From assembly GCA_937902115.1 (NCBI GenBank), contig CALGSR010000466.1, forward strand, positions 1 through 15,556: a stretch of 15,556 nt of DNA, in the 5' to 3' direction. Position numbers and translations under genes: made by a program. Below, piece by piece: positions 7,934 to 12,835 of the stretch. The notes beneath the pieces were generated by a model that saw only the letters and a list, made by a program, of their open reading frames with translations, was not told where the DNA came from and searched no databases. Source of the DNA: an uncultured Bacillus sp. (lineage in GTDB: Bacteria; Bacillota; Bacilli; Bacillales; Cytobacillaceae). Positions within the stretch are counted from its first letter, which is position 1, and each line of letters begins with the position of its first letter.

Positions 7934-9568
7934 CTAAAAATTAATATCAGCAAGAATGAAATCCGTTTCATCTTCTAGTATGTTATCAGCCTGCCACAGA
8001 GCATGGATGAAAGCCTGAAACCCGTCTGTTTTACGGCGCACTTCATCTTTTTTCAAATATTCTTTATTCCCATCTTTCTTTATGTGAACATATACATTAT
8101 TGGTGAACCACCGCATCAATGGATTATCCCCAAAAATGATATGGTGATTTGCAAACATCGTTTCTACTCTTGGAGCAAGGAGAGAGTGAATTGCCTTAGG
8201 ATTACGAATGTATAAAAGTTGAAAACCTTCTGCCTCCAGTGCTGATTTTACCAAGTCTAATCTGAATGTATCAGCACAAATGGTATTTAATCCGTAAATC
8301 TCTCTCATCTTACAGAACCAATCGACAATATGTTTTATATCAATTACTGGTTCATCCACAATGGTTAAGTGCCCGTCTGTTTCCCACTGTTTTATGGGCG
8401 GCTTTAATTTGACTCTATCTAGGAACCCCTGTCTTACAAATGAATGACTCTTCCAGATGTATTCGTCTCCGACTTTAAAAAGTAATCCTACAGAGGCAAA
8501 GTCTTTAATGCTGGCGAAGTCTAATCCACCGACACAAATATGATGCTTTAACTCTGGAAACGGTCTATTCGTTGCTTCGATTTCTTCCCAGCTGGCAACT
8601 GCTTTATTTAAATCAGTCTCAGGGAAATTCATTCTCTTTGTCATAAACTCTTGCCGGTTAGATGGGTTGTTTGCCAGCTGCTTGTATTGTGTCATTACTT
8701 TTTTGAATAAACCTTTAGCATAACTATTCATTGGCACAGAGAACATAGGATTTGCTTTTTCCCACATGTCCGGATTATCAATTTCTTTTGCATCATCAAT
8801 TTTGCAGATGTAAGGAAAAAGTGGATCGTCCAATTCTTTACCTTCTAGAATATTCATAGCCCGTTCATTCATTTTGTCTAAGAATCCATCACGGATATAT
8901 CCCTGTGAACCAATAAAAAATTCCCTAGCATTCGGTACTTTTCCAAGGCCGCTAGAGAATACGTTAACTGTATCAGAATTTTCATATTGATGGATTTCAT
9001 CGTAAATCACGCATCCATCGCGCAGACCGTCCTTGGTACTAGCATTGGATGTGTGGTACTGCATGACGCTTTTTGTGTCGTTACTTTTTATTTCTAACTT
9101 TGTCTTTTGAAACATGTTTCCCAATACTTCATGAAGATCAATAACATCATAGACTTCTTGAAATGAAACTTTCGCTTGTTTTTCACTGTTAGCTACGATT
9201 GATACGTTGTATCTAGGAATCCCATGTAAGGGACTTATAAAAAAGTGTGCAAGAGTTGATATTAAACCATTCTTCCCCGCCCCACGTGCCATTTCAATTA
9301 AAAACTGTTCGTAAAAAACAGTTTGATCATTTTTATTAAAAAGAAATACAAAGGCTGTTAAAAACTTCTGAAAGGGATCTAGTTTAAAATACCATTTCTC
9401 AGTGAAGCGAATATAGTTTTCATGAATATCCTCATCGAAATAGATATCCTCTCGTACTAAAATATATTTTTCTAAATATTCAATGAGTAGGATGCGCTCT
9501 TTATTCAATTTTATTTTGCCGGATTTATAAATATTTATATAATAATCAACATGCTTATTAACAATCAT
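7934..9568 (-). CDS. Terminase large subunit
   Basis: A 544-residue DNA packaging motor with both expected domains. The ATPase domain has a Walker A-type motif RGAGKN at residues 95-100 and a Walker B in CVIYDEIHQ at 185-193. The RNase H-like nuclease domain shows its acidic residues at Asp350 (GGLDFASIKD), Asp433 (ICADTFRLD) and Asp515 (RRKTDGFQA). It pumps DNA into the prohead and cuts concatemers at the packaging site. The start overlaps the small subunit stop by 4 bp (ATGA) and has only a weak ribosome site (AGTGA), so translation is probably coupled to the small subunit. Family is Terminase_1-like, as in HK97-type cos phages, although the sequence does not prove a cos mechanism. Confidence 0.97.
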   Translation of the reverse strand: MIVNKHVDYYINIYKSGKIKLNKERILLIEYLEKYILVREDIYFDEDIHENYIRFTEKWYFKLDPFQKFLTAFVFLFNKNDQTVFYEQFLIEMARGAGKNGLISTLAHFFISPLHGIPRYNVSIVANSEKQAKVSFQEVYDVIDLHEVLGNMFQKTKLEIKSNDTKSVMQYHTSNASTKDGLRDGCVIYDEIHQYENSDTVNVFSSGLGKVPNAREFFIGSQGYIRDGFLDKMNERAMNILEGKELDDPLFPYICKIDDAKEIDNPDMWEKANPMFSVPMNSYAKGLFKKVMTQYKQLANNPSNRQEFMTKRMNFPETDLNKAVASWEEIEATNRPFPELKHHICVGGLDFASIKDFASVGLLFKVGDEYIWKSHSFVRQGFLDRVKLKPPIKQWETDGHLTIVDEPVIDIKHIVDWFCKMREIYGLNTICADTFRLDLVKSALEAEGFQLLYIRNPKAIHSLLAPRVETMFANHHIIFGDNPLMRWFTNNVYVHIKKDGNKEYLKKDEVRRKTDGFQAFIHALWQADNILEDETDFILADINF

Positions 9569-9903
9569 ATTAAGTCACTATAAGTATTCTTTATAACCTT
9601 TTCTTTGTCTGCTTCATCCGGCAATAAGTCAGTCAATTGTTTAATGATTCCCTGATACGTTTTATCCCTGGTGTTATATAACCTGGCCACAGGGCGCTCT
9701 CTCTCATAAGGATCTGTTTTATCAGATTGAGTAAATAATTCGTAATCGCCGTTATTTGAAATATCATCCCAATTTTCATTTAACAAAATCCTTAACCTTG
9801 CTGCTTGAAGAATTATACCTTCTACAGCTTTATCCTTGAACAATCTTCTCAATCTGTTTTTTTCCTTCGTTACTAGCACATCGCGTTCATTTATGTCTGC
9901 CAT
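9565..9903 (-). CDS. Terminase small subunit (P27-like)
   Basis: A 112-residue protein. I take the ATG at 9903 (MADINERDVLVTKEKNRLRR) since AGAGGTG lies 6 bases upstream; a GTG at 9912 lies inside that ribosome site. It recognises the packaging site and loads the large subunit. The helical layout (LRRLFKDKAVEGIILQAA, RIRILL-type helix, then DPYERERPVARLYNTRDKTY and a C-terminal helix) is that of P27-type small terminases, which have a linker ending in a helix that binds the large subunit. No winged-helix motif can be named with certainty. It lies just downstream of the candidate cos site, as expected. Confidence 0.85.
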   Translation of the reverse strand: MADINERDVLVTKEKNRLRRLFKDKAVEGIILQAARLRILLNENWDDISNNGDYELFTQSDKTDPYERERPVARLYNTRDKTYQGIIKQLTDLLPDEADKEKVIKNTYSDLI

Positions 9904-9912
9904 GGTTATCAC

Positions 9913-10037
9913 CTCTTTTCGATAAAACGTTATTAGGGAGGGGTTATACGCGATAAAACAGTAAAAATCTGCGAAGTCGAATCCCCTTCACCGGTGCCCC
10001 GTTTAAATTTTTTTCAAAACTTTTTGACCGGGGGGTA
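9913..10037. other. Candidate cos (packaging) site between HNH module and small terminase
   Basis: This 125-bp gap has base use unlike its neighbours: G/C clusters (gaccgggggg at 10026-10035, ccccttcaccggtgcccc at 9983-10000) set in AT-rich sequence. It contains the 8-bp palindrome CACCGGTG (9989-9996), an inverted repeat TCAAAA-ct-TTTTGA (10014-10027), and two copies of the 9-mer CGATAAAAC (9920-9928 and 9951-9959) 31 bp apart. In HK97-type phages of Bacillota, the cos site normally lies between the HNH endonuclease and the small terminase gene, so position supports the call. The overhang cannot be read from the sequence. Confidence 0.55.
9920..9959. repeat. Two copies of a 9-bp direct repeat (CGATAAAAC)
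   Basis: Exact copies at 9920-9928 and 9951-9959, spaced 31 bp start to start, just in front of the small terminase start. A spacing of about three helical turns would place both on the same face of the DNA. They could be terminase small subunit binding sites (cosB-like). Two 9-mers in an AT-rich region can also arise by chance. Confidence 0.4.
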
Positions 10038-10241
10038 CTATTTAAAAATATTTTCTTGATAGTCGTGCATCTCATCAAACACAACCGTACTAATTGCAGA
10101 CTTTTTTAAATGTTTATATGGTACTGTATGCTCTCCACATACTCTGCAGCTTCTTCCGTCTTTCCTTGGATCATATCCTAATACAACTTCAATACATCCA
10201 CATGTATCACACTTATAAAGCCAATCCGTTTCCTTTACCAT
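10038..10241 (-). CDS. Small four/five-cysteine (zinc ribbon-like) protein
   Basis: A 67-residue protein (MVKETDWLYKCDTCGCIEVV) with CxxC pairs at Cys11/Cys14 (plus Cys16) and Cys32/Cys35 (CRVCG). The spacing of 17 residues between pairs fits a zinc ribbon. The rest, from residue 40 on, is basic then acidic (KHLKKSAIS; FDEMHDYQENIFK). It begins inside the last codons of the HNH gene (overlap 7 bp), preceded by GGGAG, and ends just before the candidate cos site. The position between HNH and cos suggests a role in packaging or DNA binding, but that is inference; it could equally be a small regulator. I do not recognise a named family. Confidence 0.75.
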   Translation of the reverse strand: MVKETDWLYKCDTCGCIEVVLGYDPRKDGRSCRVCGEHTVPYKHLKKSAISTVVFDEMHDYQENIFK

Positions 10242-10576
10242 TTCTCATCATTCTCCCATCTATTAGGCTTTCTAATGAACTTAAACACTCTTCCATGCTT
10301 CTTGTTATGACAGTTCACACATAGCGTTTCAAGATTATCTTTATCCAGCGCTAATGATGGATGATCTTCAAGCTCTTTGATATGGTCCACAACTAACTGG
10401 ATCTTCTTTCGCTTAGCCTTCTCGCTATACTCATTAGTATCAATGGCTACATATCCATTGCGTTTACATTCCTGGCATTCATAATTGTCACGTTGTTTCA
10501 CTTCTTCGCGCAGCTGCTTCCAATCAGTGCTATCATAAAACTTTCGCTTCTGCTCTCTGGTTTTATATTCAGCCAT
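10235..10576 (-). CDS. HNH endonuclease of the packaging module
   Basis: A 113-residue HNH protein (MAEYKTREQKRKFYDSTDWK). The family motif is complete: CxxC at Cys34/Cys37 (ECQECKRNG), the catalytic DH at Asp64-His65 (VVDHIKEL), Asn81 (DNLETLC), and the CxxC-H half at Cys86/Cys89/His90 with His94 (CVNCHNKKHG). The cysteines bind a structural zinc and the His residues bind the catalytic metal. HNH proteins next to terminase genes are needed in HK97-type phages for cutting at cos together with the large terminase. Its ATG overlaps the preceding 29-residue ORF by 8 bp. A free-standing homing endonuclease is less likely, given the size and position. Confidence 0.93.
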   Translation of the reverse strand: MAEYKTREQKRKFYDSTDWKQLREEVKQRDNYECQECKRNGYVAIDTNEYSEKAKRKKIQLVVDHIKELEDHPSLALDKDNLETLCVNCHNKKHGRVFKFIRKPNRWENDEKW

Positions 10577-10658
10577 TATTCACGCACCCAACGAAAGGAC
10601 ACACAGAAATGGATTCATTTACTCTTATACGCCATAAAAAATCAATGCATTTCTTCAT
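10569..10658 (-). CDS. 29-residue leader ORF overlapping the HNH start
   Basis: A short frame beginning MKKCIDFLWRIRVNESISV, with an excellent ribosome site (GAGGTGAGG, 2-3 bases before the ATG region) and a stop TGA that overlaps the HNH start (ATGGCTGA, 8 bp). Such an overlap implies that the HNH gene is translated by ribosomes finishing this ORF. The HNH gene itself has only a weak site (GGGTG). The same frame is open up to an ATG at 10730 (53 residues), but that would read straight through the terminator-like hairpin and lacks a good ribosome site, so I prefer the short form. The product has three cysteines and no recognisable motif. It may be a real small protein or only a coupling peptide. 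Confidence 0.55.
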   Translation of the reverse strand: MKKCIDFLWRIRVNESISVCPFVGCVNNG

Positions 10659-10680
10659 GTCCTCACCTCGATGTTTACAT

Positions 10681-10698
10681 GTATACATTTTTGTATAC
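10681..10698. repeat. Inverted repeat GTATACA-n4-TGTATAC in front of the late operon
   Basis: Perfect 7-bp arms (10681-10687 and 10692-10698) around a four-base T spacer. It lies 22 bp upstream of the 29-residue leader ORF and directly downstream of the terminator hairpin. Symmetric sites of this kind are typical of dimeric regulator operators. It is the best candidate in the window for a target of the late regulator or a repressor, but no binding site consensus is known to me. Confidence 0.45.
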
Positions 10699-10728
10699 AA
10701 AGAAAAGGCACCGTATCCACTCGGTGCC
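10697..10728 (-). terminator. Rho-independent terminator between early and late blocks
   Basis: On the minus strand a perfect 7-bp stem GGCACCG / CGGTGCC (10728-10722 and 10713-10707) with an 8-base loop is followed by TTTTCTTTG (10706-10698). It sits about 80 bp after the regulator stop, so it would end early transcripts before the late operon. The plus strand side has a short T-run (ATTTTC) and could terminate weakly too. Confidence 0.75.
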
Positions 10729-10809
10729 ATTTTCACCACTGATTTGAAAAGAACCCCATTAGCTCCCTACCAAACAAGTAACTGTTTCCGCAATTACCTG
10801 CAATTAATT

Positions 10810-11262
10810 TTAACACGCATTTTTTTCACCGTGCAAAAGTTTGGAAAAAGTCGTATTAGAGCCGAGTTGAGTCTTAATGTCCTGTTTTAATTTATCCACG
10901 GAATCAATCGACAATTCCAAATGTGAAGCAATTTGCCTTCTAGTTAATCCATCAAGCATGCAGTCATAAACGATTTTCAATATTTCCTTATCCAATAAAT
11001 CGCCAGCCGTTTCAATAGCAACAACTTTACGCTCATATTCTTGTAATCTTGCAATTTGTTTCTGCTCCCTAATATCCATATCTCGTAATTCCTCTTGGCT
11101 CTTGCCACGACTTCCTTTTGGAAGAGTAGCTTCTACTCCATATTGACTAACGCCCCAGGAACGCATAGGAATTGATATACCGTAAATAATACGCTGCAGC
11201 CGTTCAATTTCTCTTTTCATCATACGATAATCTCTGATTAATGCTGTTATATTCATACTCAT
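10810..11262 (-). CDS. RinA/ArpU-like late transcription regulator
   Basis: A 150-residue protein. The start ATG (MSMNITALIRDYRMMKREI) has AAAGGAGAT upstream and overlaps the upstream stop by 4 bp. The N-terminal two-thirds is coiled coil rich in Arg/Lys/Glu (MKREIERLQRIIYG; KQIARLQEYERKVVAIE). Residues about 95-135 form a sigma-70 region 4-like helix-turn-helix (ILKIVYDCMLDGLTRRQIA, HLELSIDSVDKLKQD). This layout is that of RinA/ArpU and DUF722-type phage regulators, which switch on late (packaging and structural) genes. It is the last early gene before the terminator, which is where such regulators sit. Its DNA target is not shown by the sequence. A sigma-like factor of the Xpf type is the main alternative. 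Confidence 0.8.
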   Translation of the reverse strand: MSMNITALIRDYRMMKREIERLQRIIYGISIPMRSWGVSQYGVEATLPKGSRGKSQEELRDMDIREQKQIARLQEYERKVVAIETAGDLLDKEILKIVYDCMLDGLTRRQIASHLELSIDSVDKLKQDIKTQLGSNTTFSKLLHGEKNAC

Positions 11263-11432
11263 GCCTTAATCTCCTTTAAATAAATCTCTTGAAGTTCTGA
11301 CAAGGAAAGTTCGTACAATTGCCGGCCATCAGGTGTTTTAAAATATCCGATATCCAATAACTCCGATTTATAATAATCTTTTTGTTGCTCAATCGTTTTT
11401 CTTAAACGCTCAACTGGAATATATTCAATCAT
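11259..11432 (-). CDS. FbpA-domain small basic protein
   Basis: A 57-residue protein. I place the start at 11432 (MIEYIPVERLRKTIEQQKDY), with GGGG 9 bases upstream, since it overlaps the preceding stop by 8 bp in a coupling arrangement; an ATG at 11447 is also open. It carries the pattern of the Fur-regulated basic protein A family: RLRKTIEQQKDYYKSELL, then IGYFKTPDGRQLYELSLSEL. Bacillus subtilis FbpA is a small protein under Fur that helps the iron-sparing response, perhaps as an RNA chaperone. In phages, members of this family are common and their role is unknown. No Fur box is visible here, and the gene is inside an operon, so iron control is doubtful. Confidence 0.72.
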   Translation of the reverse strand: MIEYIPVERLRKTIEQQKDYYKSELLDIGYFKTPDGRQLYELSLSELQEIYLKEIKA

Positions 11433-11565
11433 TAGTAGATTCCCCATAAATCAATTGCATTTCTTTTTCTAACTGCTCATCGGTATACTTTTTAAAGACA
11501 GATTGATTTACACCTTCAATTAGTGCCAGCTGAGCAATAATAGATTCTCTTTCACCATTCGTCAT
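11425..11565 (-). CDS. Small acidic protein, function unknown
   Basis: A 46-residue frame (MTNGERESIIAQLALIEGVN, then KKYTDEQLEKEM) linked by overlaps at both ends: its ATG overlaps the upstream stop by 4 bp (ATGA), and its end overlaps the FbpA-domain start by 8 bp. AAGGGACGGTGAC lies upstream. The two-helix layout with Y-T-D-E-Q-L-E resembles the short BH0509-type proteins of Bacillus, but I hold that match as weak. The gap it fills (about 115 bp) would otherwise be the only uncovered stretch in this run of tightly packed genes, which supports coding. Confidence 0.65.
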   Translation of the reverse strand: MTNGERESIIAQLALIEGVNQSVFKKYTDEQLEKEMQLIYGESTND

Positions 11566-11786
11566 TGAGTAGTCACCGTCCCTTTATAAACATCATCAAG
11601 CCATAGATAGAGCATAACCATTTGGTTTAATACGAGTTTATTATTTTTATATTTTTCACAAATGACAGCTGAGGAATCCATTACCCACTTCCAAAAGACG
11701 TCACTATCCAATCCATGCTTGATCGCCATGTTATTCACTTGCAGGATCCATTCGGAAATTTCGGCATAAAACGCTTTATAGTCCAT
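11562..11786 (-). CDS. Small phage protein, function unknown
   Basis: A 74-residue protein starting MDYKAFYAEISEWILQVNNM with GAGGAGATTTG directly upstream. The frame is open to 11831, but the best ribosome site selects the ATG at 11786, which also shares one base with the RusA stop (TGATG). It is Trp- and Tyr-rich and mostly helical (VFWKWVMDSSAVICEKYKNN; VMLYLWLDDVYKG). I recognise no motif. Genes of this size next to rusA are frequent in Bacillota phages. It is probably translated by coupling to rusA. Confidence 0.72.
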   Translation of the reverse strand: MDYKAFYAEISEWILQVNNMAIKHGLDSDVFWKWVMDSSAVICEKYKNNKLVLNQMVMLYLWLDDVYKGTVTTQ

Positions 11787-12184
11787 CAAATCTCCTCGAT
11801 TCGAATATAAATTCCTGAAAGATGCGCCCAAAACTTTTCAGCTATTAAACTGACAACTAAAGAGTCATCTTTCCAAAATCCTAAATCAGTCATGCAATCG
11901 AATAATAATTTCTGGCTGTTATCAATATCCGGCTTCGTGTATTTATATTCTCCATCAGCATGACTAGCTGCAATAGGGAAACACCATTTCACATAAAAAC
12001 GAACCGGCTTATTATATTTTTCATCTGGAACATGTTGACCGAGATGCGCCATTAATTTTGCACGAGCTGCCTTTAATGCATCCGGTTCATAAAAAATAGG
12101 CTTTCCGTTTACTACATGAACTTGTTTTTGTTGGTGTGTTACGGTTGGTACATTTTTCATCGGCATAAAAAATTCAGTAATCAA
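11786..12184 (-). CDS. rusA: RusA-type Holliday junction resolvase
   Basis: A 132-residue protein that starts at a TTG (12184), with AGGAGG 9 bases upstream; the next ATG is six codons in. RusA dimers cut four-way junctions to free recombination intermediates made during phage DNA replication. The key residues fit: Asp86 and Asp88 in TKPDIDNSQ, Lys92 four residues on, and Asp107 in LGFWKDDSLV, matching the E. coli pattern of Asp70, Asp72, Lys76 and Asp91. The N-terminus (MPMKNVPTVTHQQKQV) is a typical RusA N-terminal strand. It sits between the MazG-like gene and the small genes of the early operon, and 13 bp separate it from the former. Confidence 0.93.
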   Translation of the reverse strand: MITEFFMPMKNVPTVTHQQKQVHVVNGKPIFYEPDALKAARAKLMAHLGQHVPDEKYNKPVRFYVKWCFPIAASHADGEYKYTKPDIDNSQKLLFDCMTDLGFWKDDSLVVSLIAEKFWAHLSGIYIRIEEI

Positions 12185-12197
12185 TTAGTTCGGCCTC

Positions 12198-12548
12198 CTA
12201 GTGTCTACAATCTGGACAATCATCCCATTCGGCACCATGAGGACATAAATCCAAATCAGATTCCTTTACAAATACGCCTTTTATCATTTTGCCTTTGCGA
12301 TTCTCAATTTCGTCATAAGCAGCTTGAACGCATAATTCAATATCAACATTCAATTGCATAGATAAAATGGTTAAGACCACATACATATCGCCAATCGAAT
12401 CAATAATTTCTCTGGGTCTATTTTTCGCCATGCCCTGGCACAGTTCCCCAAACTCTTCACCAAGCTTCAACATTTGTTTATTTGGATCTGCCGTATCTAA
12501 ATTTCTATCAACGGCCCACTTGCGAATTTTCTTAGTTAATTTTTGCAT
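12198..12548 (-). CDS. MazG-like nucleotide pyrophosphohydrolase with Cys-rich tail
   Basis: A 116-residue protein (MQKLTKKIRKWAVDRNLDTA). MazG-type all-alpha NTP pyrophosphohydrolases hydrolyse NTPs, modified dNTPs or (p)ppGpp. The metal-binding pattern is visible: EExxE at residues 31-35 (GEEFGELCQG), ExxDxxGD at 47-54 (EIIDSIGD), and DEIENRKGKM at 79-88. The length of the core, about 90 residues, fits the single-domain class. After it, CPHG (102-105) and CPDC (111-114) form a short zinc-binding-like tail ending in His. The ATG has AAAGGTG upstream. The tail may help dimers or DNA contact, which is inference. Phages use such enzymes to clean dNTP pools or to reset host stringent control. 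Confidence 0.88.
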   Translation of the reverse strand: MQKLTKKIRKWAVDRNLDTADPNKQMLKLGEEFGELCQGMAKNRPREIIDSIGDMYVVLTILSMQLNVDIELCVQAAYDEIENRKGKMIKGVFVKESDLDLCPHGAEWDDCPDCRH

Positions 12549-12585
12549 TTTGTATTTTCACCTTTCATTTTATAAATCGTAATCG

Positions 12586-12657
12586 TTACGTCTTATTTTT
12601 TATTTTTTTTGCATTGTCACGGAAAGAGGGAGTATGTCGTCGTGCAGAGCTAAGCAC
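12586..12657 (-). CDS. Possible 23-residue micro-ORF in the hairpin region
   Basis: A GTG-started frame with a canonical AGGAGG 8 bases upstream, which is the spacing of a real start. It reads MLSSARRHTPSFRDNAKKIK and ends at a TAA at 12586-12588. The ribosome site and start codon lie inside a stem-loop, so translation would depend on melting the hairpin. It is basic and has no known motif. I include it as a low-confidence candidate; it could be an accident of a structured DNA element. Confidence 0.3.
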   Translation of the reverse strand: MLSSARRHTPSFRDNAKKIKNKT

Positions 12658-12676
12658 GACTACTACCTCCTGTGAC
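12616..12676. other. Three-part hairpin GTCAC...GTGAC
   Basis: Outer arms GTCAC (12616-12620) and GTGAC (12672-12676), middle GGAG with CTCC (12629-12632 and 12667-12670), and an inner perfect 7-bp stem GTCGTGC / GCACGAC (12639-12645 and 12654-12660) around an 8-base loop. On the minus-strand RNA it would cover the AGGAGG and the GTG of the 23-residue micro-ORF. As DNA it could form a cruciform or a single-strand initiation structure. Confidence 0.55.
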
Positions 12677-12698
12677 CGTCAGGGAAGAGGGAAATTTA

Positions 12699-12715
12699 CC
12701 TATACGTAGTATAGG
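12699..12715. repeat. 17-bp palindrome CCTATAC-gta-GTATAGG
   Basis: Perfect 7-bp arms (12699-12705 and 12709-12715) around GTA. It is of operator size and symmetry. On the plus strand it is followed by GTTTTTCC, but no plus-strand gene precedes it, so a terminator role is unlikely. Confidence 0.5.
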
Positions 12716-12774
12716 GTTTTTCCTTCCCTCGGAAATTCTCGAGAATCGTCGAGTTTTTCCCTCTTAGGGAAAGT

Positions 12775-12832
12775 AGGGAAAGTGTTCGAGAATTTCCCTG
12801 TTGAGGGAAAGGGAAAGTGTTCGAGAATTTCC
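12775..12832. repeat. Two copies of a 23-bp direct repeat (iteron-like), 35 bp apart
   Basis: Identical copies at 12775-12797 and 12810-12832. The core on the plus strand is AGGGAAAGTGTTCGAG followed by AATTTCC. Their second half (TCGAGAATTTCC) also occurs inverted at 12731-12742. Many GGGAA/TTCCC units fill the space around them. A 35-bp period is a little over three helical turns. The last copy ends 4 bp from the primase-helicase stop codon. Confidence 0.75.
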
Positions 12833-12835
12833 ATC

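Larger units (their letters stand above)
12549..12835. other. Repeat-rich non-coding region, candidate replication origin or control region
   Basis: About 287 bp between the primase-helicase stop and the MazG-like start hold no clear gene of normal size. Contents from right to left: a 23-bp direct repeat in two copies (12775-12797, 12810-12832), the 17-bp stem TTTCCCT-ctt-AGGGAAA (12756-12772), a 12-bp palindrome ATTCTCGAGAAT (12735-12746), the palindrome CCTATAC-gta-GTATAGG (12699-12715), a multi-part hairpin (12616-12676), and an AT-rich tract (12592-12610). Iteron-like repeats next to an AT-rich tract and a primase-helicase gene fit a phage origin. No DnaA box (TTATCCACA) is visible. A regulatory role in the early operon is the alternative. 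Confidence 0.5.

Noticed and set aside
10738..10764. An 8-codon minus-strand ORF (MGFFSNQW) with a GGTAGGGAG upstream
   Set aside because: Too short to support as a gene; it lies between the regulator stop and the terminator and may be chance.
10577..10809. A sigma-A promoter for the late operon
   Set aside because: TTGTAT with 17 bases to TAAACA is the best pair seen on the minus strand, but the -10 match is poor, so it is not listed as a promoter.
10493..10890. Plus-strand frames of 84 and 93 codons over the HNH, leader and regulator region
   Set aside because: They run through the terminator hairpin and oppose better-supported minus-strand genes; composition is Phe/Ser/Leu-rich as in random AT-rich antisense frames.
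12710..12833. A minus-strand frame of about 44 codons starting at an ATG just after the primase-helicase stop
   Set aside because: It consists of the translated direct repeats and palindromes, has low-complexity Phe/Pro content, no good ribosome site, and ends inside a palindrome. It is better explained by the repeat structure.
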